A stretch of DNA of 64,000 nucleotides from Pararhizobium polonicum (lineage in GTDB: Bacteria; Pseudomonadota; Alphaproteobacteria; Rhizobiales; Rhizobiaceae): positions 62,001-126,000 of the forward strand of contig NZ_LGLV01000017.1 of assembly GCF_001687365.1 (NCBI RefSeq), written 5' to 3'. A model generated the notes under the pieces. That model saw nothing but the letters and a program-made list of their open reading frames with translations, ran no database searches and was not told the origin of the DNA. This document shows positions 17,228 through 26,342 of this stretch, one piece after another (positions within the stretch are counted from its first letter, which is position 1; the number at the start of each line of letters is the position of its first letter). The translations under genes were made by a program, and so were the position numbers.

Positions 17228-18211
17228 CTACTGGAGCGCCAGAGCGCCCGATGGCTTGCGGATCGATCCGGTCATCATCAGATCCACATCGATGCCTGCG
17301 CCTGCCGAAATGCTGCCCCTGCCGGTGGCGATCAGCAGCGGCTTTTCCGGCAGCAGCTCTCCGTTTGCCCAGATGGCCCTGAGCGCCTTGGCATTCATCG
17401 CAGCGACATTGACATCGATGTCGTTCAGCGTCCCGGCAACGCGATAGGGACAGCGGCGCCTGCCGCAGTTGGGCGCGGCGGAGAATTGCCAGAGCGTGTA
17501 GCTATCCCAGTTTCCCATCGGAAAGACATTGCGGATTCCCGGCTTGTAGCGGGCATACCAGAGCGGCAGGCGCGACAGGATGGGGAAGCGGGCGCGGTTG
17601 GCGGCGATGTAGGTGGCGGTGACGTGGTTGGTGTAGAGCATCGGATAGCGGCCGGTGCGGGTCTTGATATGGCCGGCGAAAATGGCCGCATCCTCCAGAG
17701 ACATGTATTTCTCCGCGTCGATGCCCTCGACATCGAGCACCATCAGCTCGTCGTCGCGGGGCGCGGCATAATCGAGGAAATGGTTGGCCTGATCGATCGG
17801 ATTGCCGGGCCGGGCCAGGTGATAGGCGCCCCAGAGAAGGCCGTTGGCCCGGGCGACGAGGCGGCGGGTCTGGTAGAGTTCGCGGCTGACGGCATATTTG
17901 CGCCACATGGTCTTGCAGTGGCCGACCGTGTCGCCACGATGATCGCCGGTGCAGGCAAAGCTTTCCGGCAGGCCGTCGGACGCCTTGGAGATGAAGCCGG
18001 CGATCCGCCTGTCCTTCAGCATCGCGTCCCAGTCGATGATGTTCAACTCGTAGGCATCGATGACCAGCGCGTGATCCGGCAATTTCCACGGCATCAGATC
18101 GCGCGCCGATGTGCTGTCCGGAACCAGGGCTGCGCCTGAAAACAGCCCGGCGCCGAGGAGACCGGCGAGGCGGAAAAACTTGCCCCAGCGGATCTTCCGG
18201 CGCGTTTCCAT
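17228..18211 (-). CDS. Glycoside hydrolase family 25 lysozyme
   Basis: A 327-aa exported muramidase. The N-terminus is basic (METRRKIRWGKFF) followed by a hydrophobic stretch, a signal peptide or anchor. The GH25 barrel is seen in LVIDAYELNIIDWDAMLK, GFISKASDG, LLWGAYHLARP, MVLDVEG (catalytic acid pair), YTNHVTATYIA and LWQFS. It would cut peptidoglycan between MurNAc and GlcNAc. A perfect CtrA site and a 19-bp perfect inverted repeat lie in its leader. No ribosome site is obvious before ATG 18211, and the frame is open upstream, so the start could be wrong. Confidence 0.85.
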   Translation of the reverse strand: METRRKIRWGKFFRLAGLLGAGLFSGAALVPDSTSARDLMPWKLPDHALVIDAYELNIIDWDAMLKDRRIAGFISKASDGLPESFACTGDHRGDTVGHCKTMWRKYAVSRELYQTRRLVARANGLLWGAYHLARPGNPIDQANHFLDYAAPRDDELMVLDVEGIDAEKYMSLEDAAIFAGHIKTRTGRYPMLYTNHVTATYIAANRARFPILSRLPLWYARYKPGIRNVFPMGNWDSYTLWQFSAAPNCGRRRCPYRVAGTLNDIDVNVAAMNAKALRAIWANGELLPEKPLLIATGRGSISAGAGIDVDLMMTGSIRKPSGALALQ

Positions 18212-18234
18212 CGCAAGAGGGTGCGGAAAGAGGG

Positions 18235-18249
18235 TTAACCGAGGATTAA
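18235..18249. promoter_or_regulatory. CtrA-type box upstream of the lysozyme gene
   Basis: TTAA-CCGAGGA-TTAA fits the CtrA consensus TTAA-N7-TTAA exactly. It is 24 bp upstream of the GH25 start codon. CtrA is the cell-cycle master regulator of alphaproteobacteria. Confidence 0.55.
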
Positions 18250-18250
18250 G

Positions 18251-18300
18251 ACCAAGTCTCGATGATAGGTCCTTATGGGTCCCTATCATCGAGACTTGGT
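18251..18300. repeat. 19-bp perfect inverted repeat
   Basis: ACCAAGTCTCGATGATAGG at 18251-18269 is repeated in inverted orientation at 18282-18300, with a 12-base spacer. It sits between the divergent lysozyme and BA14K genes, next to the CtrA box, and is not followed by a T-run on either strand, so it is more likely an operator, a leader hairpin or a small mobile palindrome than a terminator. Confidence 0.85.
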
Positions 18301-18396
18301 ATAAGACCCGGGATTGCTCCAACAGGGCTTTCACCGATGTTTGATATGACACGTCTTTCGCGAATCTTGCAGGCGTGATTATCTAGGGTGGTTCAT

Positions 18397-18421
18397 GGAA
18401 CAAAAGAAACCATGGACCGTT
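18397..18421 (+). promoter_or_regulatory. EcfG (RpoE2)-type general stress promoter
   Basis: GGAAC, 16 bases, then CGTT fits the alphaproteobacterial general-stress promoter (GGAAC-N16/17-CGTT). It lies 47 bp before the ATG of the BA14K gene, a suitable distance for its promoter. Confidence 0.6.
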
Positions 18422-18467
18422 TCCGTGACAAGACAATCGTGTCGAGAATAAACGAATGGAGGAACAC

Positions 18468-18923
18468 ATGGGTGTTTTTGGATTGAAGCTGGCGCCGCTG
18501 GCGCTGTCGGCGGTCCTGCTGGCAACGTCTTTCACGCCGTCGCAGGCCTTCGTGCAAATTCCCGTGCCGGTGAAGGCCGAGCGCGTGAGCGATGTGGACA
18601 ATGTCCAGTATCGCCAGCGTGGCAATGACGACTGGCGCCGCCGCCACGGCTTCAACCGCCGCGGCAACGAGGCCTTTTACAATGGCCATCGTGGCTATCG
18701 TGAACGCCGCCACGGCTATCGTCAGCATAACGGCATGTGGTTCCCGCTGGGAGCATTCGCAGCCGGTGCCATCATCGGTGGTGCAATGGCTGATCGTCCG
18801 GCCCCCCGCTACGGCGGCAGCCATGTCGAATGGTGCGCAAACCGCTATCGCAGCTACCGCGCCTACGACAATTCGTACCAGCCGAACTATGGCCCCCGCC
18901 GCGCGTGTGTTTCACCCTATTGA
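18468..18923 (+). CDS. BA14K family protein
   Basis: A 151-aa secreted or envelope protein. Signal peptide: MGVFGLKLAPLALSAVLLAT ending at SQA near residue 27. The middle is Arg/His/Gly rich (NDDWRRRHGFNRRGNEAFYN), followed by a short glycine/alanine hydrophobic segment (GAFAAGAIIGGAMA) and the C-terminal BA14K block with WCANRYRSYRAYDNSY and RRACVSPY. BA14K proteins are typical of Rhizobiales; the Brucella member is immunoreactive. GGAGGA precedes the ATG. An EcfG-type promoter upstream suggests stress induction, and an intrinsic terminator follows. Confidence 0.88.
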   Translation: MGVFGLKLAPLALSAVLLATSFTPSQAFVQIPVPVKAERVSDVDNVQYRQRGNDDWRRRHGFNRRGNEAFYNGHRGYRERRHGYRQHNGMWFPLGAFAAGAIIGGAMADRPAPRYGGSHVEWCANRYRSYRAYDNSYQPNYGPRRACVSPY

Positions 18924-18948
18924 TATCAGCAGCTTTGAACGCTGATGT

Positions 18949-18978
18949 ACGGTCGGAGATTCTGTCTCCGGCCGTTTT
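18949..18978 (+). terminator. Intrinsic terminator of the BA14K gene
   Basis: ACGGTCGGAGA pairs with TCTCCGGCCGT (one G-T pair) around a five-base loop, followed by TTTT. It lies 25 bp after the stop codon. Confidence 0.8.
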
Positions 18979-18985
18979 CATGCGT

Positions 18986-19978
18986 TCAGAGAATGCCGAT
19001 CCGTTTCAGGATCGTCCAGGCCAGTCCCATCGACAGCAGGATGAACAGCCCGGCGATCAGTGTGCCATGAACGCCCTCTGCAAGCGGCAGGCTGCTGGTG
19101 TTCATGCCGAAAAAGCCGGTGACCAGCGTCGGCGGCAGAAGGAAGGCCGTCATCAGCGACAGGATGTAGAGATGGCGGTTGGTCTCGGAGGAGAGCTTGC
19201 TGTCGATCTCTTCATGCAGGAGGCGCGCCCGCTCCTGCAGCGCGAAGACATCGCGATCGACCGCTTCCAGCCGGTCCGACATGCGTTCGGCCACATCGAT
19301 GAAGCCTGGGGGCACCTCGTCCTCCTCCGACGTTGCGGCTCGCCGCAACAGCGCCAGCAGCGTGCGCAGATGCCGGTGCAGCCGCACGGCGGTTCGTCTC
19401 AGCGGCGCCAGGCGCGGCTGGTGATTGTGGCCGGCCTCGCCATAGACGTCGTCCTCGATGACGTTCAATTCCTCGGTCAGTTCGAGCACCAGGCTGATCA
19501 GCGTGCGCTGGAACTCGACGACCATCATTTCGAACAGGTCGATCGGCCGGGCGCAGCGGGCATTCTTCTCGACGGCGGCTTTGACACGGTCGATGCTGCG
19601 CAGCGGATGCAGCCGCGTGGTGATGATGATCTTTTCGGTAACGGCGAAATGCAGCCAGCCGATGGTTTTCGTTTCCGCGTCGAAGGTGCGCTCGAAATCG
19701 ACCAGCGTGCCATAGACCATGTCGTCGGAGATGGTCACGGCGGCCTGCGTATCATGGCTGACCAGTGTCGAAAGCGCTGCTTGCGGCAGGGTGGCGATGC
19801 GTTCGATGAGAGCTGGGGTGCGCGCGTCGCTCAAGGCCAGATGCAGCCAGACCCAGCCTTCGCCCTCCAGCAGCGCGTCGATCGACGAATCGGCGGCGAT
19901 CCGCGTACAGCGGCTTTCGCCCGGCAGGAAACGATAGGCCCAGACGAGCCCCGGTATTTCAGTCGAGATCAGATTCAT
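18986..19978 (-). CDS. zntB: CorA-family metal transporter, ZntB type
   Basis: A 330-aa membrane protein with a long soluble N-terminal domain and two C-terminal helices (LYILSLMTAFLLPPTLVTGF and GTLIAGLFILLSMGLAW). The GMN signature of the CorA pore is in TGFFGMNTSSLPLAEG. The loop after GMN and the overall length resemble ZntB, which moves zinc, rather than CorA proper. The long helical stalk (RRAATSEEDEVPP to LHEEIDSKL) is as expected for the funnel-shaped pentamer. It is convergent with the BA14K gene and shares the terminator region. Confidence 0.85.
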   Translation of the reverse strand: MNLISTEIPGLVWAYRFLPGESRCTRIAADSSIDALLEGEGWVWLHLALSDARTPALIERIATLPQAALSTLVSHDTQAAVTISDDMVYGTLVDFERTFDAETKTIGWLHFAVTEKIIITTRLHPLRSIDRVKAAVEKNARCARPIDLFEMMVVEFQRTLISLVLELTEELNVIEDDVYGEAGHNHQPRLAPLRRTAVRLHRHLRTLLALLRRAATSEEDEVPPGFIDVAERMSDRLEAVDRDVFALQERARLLHEEIDSKLSSETNRHLYILSLMTAFLLPPTLVTGFFGMNTSSLPLAEGVHGTLIAGLFILLSMGLAWTILKRIGIL

Positions 19979-20085
19979 GTGGCATGGTTCCGGGAGGAGG
20001 CCAGACTTCGCTGTATTCGGGTTTCATGACAGTTTTGTTACAGCGCTGCCCGCAAGCCGCAATAACGTCCTCGCGCAATCGAATA

Positions 20086-20107
20086 TTGACGTTTACGTAA
20101 AAATCAA
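20086..20107. promoter_or_regulatory. Candidate LiuR/MerR-type operator
   Basis: The stretch TTGACGTTTACGTAAA followed by AATCAA contains the palindrome TTTACGTAAA and agrees closely with the TTTACGTTTACGTAAA form I recall for MerR-family LiuR regulators of branched-chain amino acid and acyl-CoA catabolism in Proteobacteria. It lies 79 bp before the acyl-CoA dehydrogenase gene. The recalled consensus should be verified. Confidence 0.4.
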
Positions 20108-20185
20108 TAATTTCTCGGTCAACGAATGAGCCATTGCTGGACTGGTAGGCGGCAATGTTGTCATGTGACTGCGGGAGGAGACGAT

Positions 20186-21967
20186 ATGTACAAGGCGCCG
20201 GTGGACGAGATCCTGTTCACGCTCAAGCATGTGGCCGGTCTGGGCGAGGACCTCGCCAATGGCATTTTCGGTGATCTCGACGACGATCTCGTCGATGCGA
20301 TCGTCGGTGAAGCGGGCCGTTTCGCCACCGATGAGGTCGCGCCGCTCGCCGATATCGGCGACAGACAGGGCTCGACGCTGACCGACGGCACTGTCAGATC
20401 GCCGGACGGATGGCGGGATCTCTATCATGCCTGGGCGGCGGGCGGCTGGAACAGCCTGACGGCGCCGGAAGAGTTCGGCGGCCAGGCCCTGCCGCATATG
20501 CTGCATATCGCCGCGATGGAACTCTGGAATGCGGGTTCCATGGCCTTTGCCCTGGCGCCGATGCTGACGATGGGCGCCGTCGACGCGCTGGAAAAGCATG
20601 GCTCCGACGCCCTGAAATCGGTGTTCCTCGCCAGAATGATCTCCGGCGAATGGACCGGCACGATGAACCTCACCGAGCCGCATGCCGGCTCGGACCTCGG
20701 CGTGCTGAAGACCCGCGCCGAACGCCGCGACGACGGTACCTACCGCATCTTCGGCCAGAAGATCTTCATCACCTGGGGTGAGCACGACCTGACCGACAAC
20801 ATCGTCCATCTGGTGCTGGCCCGCCTTGCCGGAGCGCCGGAAGGCACGCGCGGCATCTCGCTGTTCCTGGTGCCGAAATTCCTCGTCAACGACGATGGCT
20901 CGCTCGGTGCCCGCAACGATCTGTTCTGCCATTCGATTGAACACAAGCTCGGTATCCATGCCTCGCCGACCTGCACCATGGTCTATGGCGACGGCCGGTT
21001 CGGCGACGAAAAGGGTGCTGTCGGCTATCTCGTCGGGGAGGAAAACAAGGGCCTCAATTGCATGTTCACGATGATGAACAACGCCCGTCTCGCCGTCGGC
21101 ACGCAAGGCGTCGCGATCGCCGAAGCAGCCACCCAGCACGCCCTGAATTATGCCCGCGAACGCACCCAGGGCAAGGCGCCGGGCTGGAAGGGTGCGGGCA
21201 TGAGCCCGATCATCGAGCATCCGGATATCGCCCGCACGCTGCTCACCATGAAGGCGGTGACGCAAGGTGCGCGCGCCATCACCTTCGCCTGCGCCCGCGC
21301 GGTCGACCGGGCGCATGTCGCTGAAGGTGATGCCGCACGCTATTGGCAGGAGCGCTCCAGCCTCCTGACGCCGATCGCCAAATCCTTCGGCACCGATGTC
21401 GGCGTCGATGTCGCCTCCATGGGTATCCAGGTTCACGGCGGCATGGGTTTCATCGAGGAAACCGGAGCCGCGCGTTATCTGCGGGATGCCCGCATCGCGC
21501 CGATTTATGAAGGCACCAATGGCATCCAGGCAATCGATCTTGTCACCCGCAAGCTGCCTTTGTCGGACGGTGGCCATGTGCGCGGCTTTATCGCCGAACT
21601 GAAGGCTGTTGCCGAAGAGGTCGGCGCGTCAAATCTTGCCGGTTTCGGCGAGACCGGCCGCCGGCTTGAGGACGCGCTCGCCGATCTGGAAGAGGCAACG
21701 GAGTGGCTGCTTGCCCGGCTCGCCGAAGGTAAGACCGCCGAAGCCCTTGCCGGTGCGACCGCCTATCAGCGGCTGTTCGGCCTGACGCTGACCGGCGTTT
21801 ATCTCGCCAGGGGCGGGCTGGCGGACGCGGGCGATGGCGGCCGCGATGCTCGTATCGCGCTCTGCCGCTTTGCCGCCGAAAACCTGATATCCGAGACGGC
21901 GACGCTGAAGGACCGCATCGTCAACGGCGCGGCAAGCCTTGCCGCCGCCCGCATCGCTTTGGCCTGA
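20186..21967 (+). CDS. Acyl-CoA dehydrogenase, long DmdC-like type
   Basis: A 593-aa FAD enzyme that oxidises an acyl-CoA to the 2-enoyl-CoA. The extended N-terminus (MYKAPVDEILFTLKHVAG) and C-terminal extra domain after residue 480 are those of the long branch that includes 3-methylmercaptopropionyl-CoA dehydrogenase DmdC. Family signatures: TGTMNLTEPHAGSDLG, IFGQKIFITWGEHD, QVHGGMGFIEETG and RDARIAPIYEGTNGIQA (catalytic Glu in YEG). GGGAGGAG gives a clear start at 20186. It is the first gene of an operon with the enoyl-CoA hydratase. The acyl substrate is not known. Confidence 0.9.
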   Translation: MYKAPVDEILFTLKHVAGLGEDLANGIFGDLDDDLVDAIVGEAGRFATDEVAPLADIGDRQGSTLTDGTVRSPDGWRDLYHAWAAGGWNSLTAPEEFGGQALPHMLHIAAMELWNAGSMAFALAPMLTMGAVDALEKHGSDALKSVFLARMISGEWTGTMNLTEPHAGSDLGVLKTRAERRDDGTYRIFGQKIFITWGEHDLTDNIVHLVLARLAGAPEGTRGISLFLVPKFLVNDDGSLGARNDLFCHSIEHKLGIHASPTCTMVYGDGRFGDEKGAVGYLVGEENKGLNCMFTMMNNARLAVGTQGVAIAEAATQHALNYARERTQGKAPGWKGAGMSPIIEHPDIARTLLTMKAVTQGARAITFACARAVDRAHVAEGDAARYWQERSSLLTPIAKSFGTDVGVDVASMGIQVHGGMGFIEETGAARYLRDARIAPIYEGTNGIQAIDLVTRKLPLSDGGHVRGFIAELKAVAEEVGASNLAGFGETGRRLEDALADLEEATEWLLARLAEGKTAEALAGATAYQRLFGLTLTGVYLARGGLADAGDGGRDARIALCRFAAENLISETATLKDRIVNGAASLAAARIALA

Positions 21968-21978
21968 AGGAGACTATC

Positions 21979-22731
21979 ATGACCGACGACGTTCTGATCG
22001 AGCGGCCCGAAGCCTATCCGGGCGTTCAGGTCATCCGCTTCAACCGGCCGGCCAAGAAGAATGCCATCACCCGGGCGATGTACGCCAAGATGGCCAATGC
22101 GCTCACCGTTGCCGGAACCGACGATGCCGTTCGCGTCACGGTCTTTCTGGGAACCGAGGGCTGCTTTTCGGCCGGCAACGACATGGCCGATTTCATGGCC
22201 TTTGCCATGGGCGGGACGATGGGGCAGGAGGTGCTCGATTTCCTGCGCGCGCTGGCCGGGGCGGCCAAGCCGATCGTTTCCGGAGTCGATGGCCTGGCGA
22301 TCGGTATCGGCACTACCATCCACCTTCATTGCGACCTGACGATCGCCTCGGCGCGCTCGGTGTTCAAGACGCCCTTCGTCGATCTGGCGCTGGTGCCGGA
22401 GGCGGCCTCCAGCCTGCTCGTTCCCCGCATTGCCGGTCACCAGCGGGCTTTTGCGCTTCTGGCCGCCGGCGAAGCCTTCACCGCCGATGAGGCGCAGCAG
22501 GCCGGTCTGATCTGGAAGATCGCCGGTGCCGAAGCGATCGAGGAGGAGGTGCTGGCGCTGGCCGCCAATCTCGCCAAAAAGCCGCCGGAAGCCCTGCGCA
22601 TCGCCCGCCAGCTGATCCGCGGCGACCGTTCCGACGTTCTGGCGCGCATCGATGAGGAGGCAAGGCACTTTGCCGCGCAATTGAAAAGCGCGGAAGCGCG
22701 CGCTGCTTTCGAAGCTTTCATGCGCCGCTGA
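21979..22731 (+). CDS. Enoyl-CoA hydratase/isomerase family protein
   Basis: A 250-aa crotonase-fold protein. FNRPAKKNAITRAMYAKM, the first oxyanion-hole segment EGCFSAGNDMADFM at about residue 57 and the second in DGLAIGIGTTIHLHCDLTIAS near 103 are conserved. The usual glutamates of classical hydratases are not both clear (FVDLALVPEAASSLLVPR carries one), so it may be an isomerase or a related crotonase. AAGGAG overlaps the end of the preceding acyl-CoA dehydrogenase gene; the spacing is 11 bp, so the two act in the same beta-oxidation-like step series. Confidence 0.85.
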   Translation: MTDDVLIERPEAYPGVQVIRFNRPAKKNAITRAMYAKMANALTVAGTDDAVRVTVFLGTEGCFSAGNDMADFMAFAMGGTMGQEVLDFLRALAGAAKPIVSGVDGLAIGIGTTIHLHCDLTIASARSVFKTPFVDLALVPEAASSLLVPRIAGHQRAFALLAAGEAFTADEAQQAGLIWKIAGAEAIEEEVLALAANLAKKPPEALRIARQLIRGDRSDVLARIDEEARHFAAQLKSAEARAAFEAFMRR

Positions 22732-22865
22732 CGCCGGCAAAGCGGCCGGTGCCAGGAGTTTGTAAGCGCTCCGCCTTGCCGGATGGCAGGCTGCGCCCCA
22801 TATTGCCAGCAGTTGCGTGGAGGAACGCGGCATCGGGAGCATGCCGGCAAACCAAGGATTCGTCC

Positions 22866-23936
22866 ATGCGGTCGCATTTCAAGTTTTCCCTCTCCGATAT
22901 GCTCCGGCAGCACCGGCGCTGGGAAAAGACACTGCTGAAAGCCGTCAAAGTCACCCGCAAGGCTGTCGCGTCCGCCGCGCAGGCGCCAGCGGCCATCAAG
23001 CCGAAAGTCGGCAGCAGGCTTGAGGAGGTGGCGAGTTTCGGCAGCAATCCCGGCCGTCTGCGCATGCTGCGATATGTCCCGGCCGACCTGCCGAAGAAAT
23101 CGCCGCTCGTCGTGGTGCTGCATGGCTGCCATCAGACGGCGGAAGCCTATGATCGCGGCAGCGGCTGGTCGACCCTGGCACGCGAGCGCGGCTTTGCCGT
23201 CGTCTATGCCGAGCAGAAGCGCTCCAACAACGCCAATCTCTGTTTCAACTGGTTTCGCCCCAGCAACGTCACGCGCGATCGTGGCGAGGTGATCTCGATC
23301 CGCCAGATGGTCGCCAAGATGGCGGCAACGCACGGTATCGACCGCAAGCGCGTGTTCGTGACCGGCCTTTCGGCCGGCGGCGCGATGGCATCGGCGATGC
23401 TGGCAACCTATCCCGACGTCTTCCGCGCCGGCGGCATCATTGCCGGGTTGCCCTACGGCGCCGCGCGCGACGTTCACCGGGCTTTGGCCGCCATGAAGGC
23501 CGCGCCGCAGCGCACCTCGCAGGAATGGGGCGATCTCGTGCGCGCCGCATCGCCGGTGAAGCGCGATTTTCCGGCGGTCTCCATCTGGCACGGCACCAGG
23601 GATCACACGGTCTCGATTTCCAACGCCGACGCACTGCTGCAGCAATGGCTTGATGTGCACGGTCTCGAAAGCGGGGCTTTCACTGAGAGCGAGGTGGATG
23701 GCCATATCCGCCGTGTCTGGAAGGATGCCTCGGGGAGGATCGCGGTCGAGCTCTATCTGGTCGAGGGCATGGGACACGGGACGCCGTTGAAGCCGAGGCC
23801 TGCATCGCGGGCAAAGGCCGACACGCCCGGCCCGTTCATGCTGGATGCCGGGATATCCTCGTCCATGCATCTGGCGACCGTCTGGGGATTGAAGAAACCG
23901 GCCTTGCTTTCAGCCCTGAAACAGGCGGCGGAATAG
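22866..23936 (+). CDS. PHB depolymerase family esterase
   Basis: A 356-aa alpha/beta-hydrolase. The oxyanion strand VVVLHGCHQTAEAYD, the nucleophile box GLSAGGAMA (about residue 163), and the acid/His region SIWHGTRDHTVS and VEGMGHGTPL form the triad of the poly(3-hydroxybutyrate) depolymerase/LpqC family. There is no clear signal peptide: the N-terminus is MRSHFKFSLSDMLRQHRRWEK, which suggests a cytoplasmic enzyme acting on storage polymer or short esters. The start is the ATG at 22866; the frame is open to 22749 but lacks a ribosome site. It follows the enoyl-CoA hydratase by 134 bp. Confidence 0.82.
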   Translation: MRSHFKFSLSDMLRQHRRWEKTLLKAVKVTRKAVASAAQAPAAIKPKVGSRLEEVASFGSNPGRLRMLRYVPADLPKKSPLVVVLHGCHQTAEAYDRGSGWSTLARERGFAVVYAEQKRSNNANLCFNWFRPSNVTRDRGEVISIRQMVAKMAATHGIDRKRVFVTGLSAGGAMASAMLATYPDVFRAGGIIAGLPYGAARDVHRALAAMKAAPQRTSQEWGDLVRAASPVKRDFPAVSIWHGTRDHTVSISNADALLQQWLDVHGLESGAFTESEVDGHIRRVWKDASGRIAVELYLVEGMGHGTPLKPRPASRAKADTPGPFMLDAGISSSMHLATVWGLKKPALLSALKQAAE

Positions 23937-23978
23937 ACGGAAAACCCTTAAAATCGTAGGCTTTCCGGTGATGAAATT

Positions 23979-23993
23979 TTAACCCTGCCTTAA
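23979..23993. promoter_or_regulatory. CtrA-type box upstream of a chemoreceptor gene
   Basis: TTAA-CCCTGCC-TTAA matches the CtrA consensus perfectly. It is 208 bp before the start of the chemoreceptor gene at 24202 and 43 bp after the esterase gene. Confidence 0.55.
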
Positions 23994-24201
23994 TTGCGCG
24001 CCGATATGGTTCGGCCTGTCACAGGCCCGGCGTGCCCGGTTCCTGACGGGCCCGCATGAGGCGTGCCGTCTTAGCCCGCCGTGGCATGTTCCTCATTCCC
24101 GCATTCTGGAACGGTCCTGCGCCCGGCCGCCGATCCCGTTTGCGGACCAGATCGAGCCTCCGCCCGGCCGCAGAAGCCGCGCCGCAATAGGGAACTCTGC
24201 C

Positions 24202-26292
24202 TTGTCCAAAAGATCGAACCTGATGACGCGCATCCTTGCCGCTGCGTCCTTCGTCGTTGTTGCCGCCTTTGCCGGCTTTTCCTTTTACATCGACAGTCTC
24301 CAGCATGAGGCGACGACACGCGCCGTCGAGGAGAATATTTCCTCCTCCGGCAAGCAGGCCGCCCAGAGCGTTGCCAACTGGCTGAACGGCCGCGTCACGC
24401 TGACCGCCATGGCCGCGAATGCCGCAGGCAATGCCACCGATCAGGCCGCCCTCGAAGGTGCGCTCAAGAACGACGTTCTCGTCAAGGAGTTCATCAGCAC
24501 CTATGTCGGCGACGAGAGCGGCAAATTTACCAGCTGGCCGGATCTGCCGCTGCCGGCCGATTATGACCCGCGTCAGCGCCCGTGGTATCAGCAGGCCGTC
24601 AAGGCCGATACCGGCGTTCTCACCGACCCCTATGTCGACGCATCGAGCGGCAATCTCACCATTACCGCGGCCGTTCCGGTCAAGCGTGATGGCAAGCTGA
24701 TCGGCATCGCCGGCAGTGATTTCTCGCTCAAAACCCTCGTCGATATGATCAAGTCCGTTGATGTGGGCGGCGAAGGCTTTGCCTTCCTCGTCAACAAGTC
24801 CGGCCAGATTCTCGTCCATCCGGATGCCAAGCTCGTCAGCAAGACACTTGCCGATGCCTTTCCGGCCTCGACACCGTCGATCGGTTCTGCGGTTATGCAG
24901 ACCGAACTTGACGGCAAGCCGATGCTGGTCAGCTTCCTGCCGGTCGCAGGCCTTCCGTCGGTCGAATGGTATGTCGGTTTCGCCGTCGACGCCGATGTCG
25001 CCTATTCCGCCATCGGTCAGTTCCGGATCGCCGCCACCATCGCCACGCTTCTGGCCGTCGGCGTGATGATCGCCTTCCTTGCAACCCTGCTCAGCCGTCT
25101 CGTCATCCGCCCGGTAACCGATATGACCGGTGCCATGGAACGGCTGGCTGCCGGCGACCTGAAGGCCGAAATTCCCGGCCAGGAGCGCCGCGACCAGATC
25201 GGCTCGATGGCCGCTGCCGTCGCCGTCTTCCGCGCCAATGCCATCGAACGGGCGCGTCTCGAAAGTGAAGCCGAAAGCGGACGTTCGCTGTCGGAGCAGG
25301 AGCGCCACGAACGCGAAACCCTGAAGGCGAAGGAAACTGCCGATATCCAGCAGGCCGTCGAAGCGCTGGCGACCGGTCTCGGCCGTCTTGCCGATGGCGA
25401 TCTCGGCTACCGTATCTCCATCCCCTTTGTGGCCCATCTCGACCGTTTGCGCGCCGACTTCAACAACTCCGTCGCCAAGCTGCACCATGCACTTGAGGCC
25501 GTCGGGGCCAACGCCCGTGCCATCGACGCCGGTGCCGGCGAAATTCTTCATGCCGCCGACGACCTCGCCCGCCGGACCGAACAGCAGGCCGCCTCCGTCG
25601 AGGAAACCGCCGCCGCACTCGAACAGATCACCACGACGGTCAAGGACAGCGCCCGCCGTGCCGAAGAGGTCGGCCAGCTGGTCGCCCGGACCCGCGCCGG
25701 TGCCGAAAAGTCCGGCGAAGTCGTGCGCAATGCGGTCAACGCCATGCAGGGCATCGAGAAATCCTCCGGCGAGATCAGCAATATCATCGGCGTCATCGAC
25801 GATATCGCCTTCCAGACCAACCTGCTGGCGCTCAACGCCGGCGTCGAGGCGGCCCGGGCCGGGGACGCCGGCAAGGGCTTTGCCGTCGTTGCCCAGGAAG
25901 TGCGTGAACTGGCCCAGCGCTCGGCCAATGCCGCCAAGGAGATCAAGGCGCTGATCACCACCTCGGGCGATCAGGTGCGCGCCGGCGTGGCGCTCGTCGG
26001 CGAAACCGGCCAGTCGCTGCAGACGATCGTCTCGGAGGTCCAGGAGATCAACACCCATATCGGTGCGATCGTGACCTCCACCCGCGAACAGTCGACCGGT
26101 CTTCAGGAGATCAACGCGGCGGTCAACACCATGGACCAGAGCACCCAGCAGAACGCCGCCATGGTCGAGGAACAAACGGCCGCCAGTCACGGCCTCGCCT
26201 CGGAAGCCGCGGCCCTCAACGATCTGCTCGCCCAGTTCAACATCGGCGAGCCAGCGGCGAGGCAGCCGGCGTATGGGCGTCGCGCGGCATAA
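24202..26292 (+). CDS. Methyl-accepting chemotaxis protein with Cache sensor
   Basis: A 696-aa chemoreceptor. A first membrane helix (about residues 9-30), a periplasmic double-Cache domain with the [15 protein letters not shown] and [12 protein letters not shown] motifs (about residues 115-155), a second helix near 275-295 ([21 protein letters not shown]), two HAMP-like segments, and the signalling hairpin [20 protein letters not shown] with [19 protein letters not shown]. It senses a small periplasmic ligand, often an amino or organic acid, and controls CheA. The start is TTG 24202 with GGAA upstream; ATG 24223 is also possible. A perfect CtrA site lies upstream and a hairpin follows. Confidence 0.93.
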   Translation: MSKRSNLMTRILAAASFVVVAAFAGFSFYIDSLQHEATTRAVEENISSSGKQAAQSVANWLNGRVTLTAMAANAAGNATDQAALEGALKNDVLVKEFISTYVGDESGKFTSWPDLPLPADYDPRQRPWYQQAVKADTGVLTDPYVDASSGNLTITAAVPVKRDGKLIGIAGSDFSLKTLVDMIKSVDVGGEGFAFLVNKSGQILVHPDAKLVSKTLADAFPASTPSIGSAVMQTELDGKPMLVSFLPVAGLPSVEWYVGFAVDADVAYSAIGQFRIAATIATLLAVGVMIAFLATLLSRLVIRPVTDMTGAMERLAAGDLKAEIPGQERRDQIGSMAAAVAVFRANAIERARLESEAESGRSLSEQERHERETLKAKETADIQQAVEALATGLGRLADGDLGYRISIPFVAHLDRLRADFNNSVAKLHHALEAVGANARAIDAGAGEILHAADDLARRTEQQAASVEETAAALEQITTTVKDSARRAEEVGQLVARTRAGAEKSGEVVRNAVNAMQGIEKSSGEISNIIGVIDDIAFQTNLLALNAGVEAARAGDAGKGFAVVAQEVRELAQRSANAAKEIKALITTSGDQVRAGVALVGETGQSLQTIVSEVQEINTHIGAIVTSTREQSTGLQEINAAVNTMDQSTQQNAAMVEEQTAASHGLASEAAALNDLLAQFNIGEPAARQPAYGRRAA

Positions 26293-26312
26293 AAACACGA
26301 TCTGCTTGTATA

Positions 26313-26342
26313 TTCCCCTCGAAACGCGAGCTTCGAGGGGAA
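26313..26342 (+). terminator. Stem-loop after the chemoreceptor gene
   Basis: TTCCCCTCGAA and TTCGAGGGGAA form a perfect 11-bp stem with an eight-base loop, 21 bp after the stop codon. There is no T-run. Confidence 0.55.
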
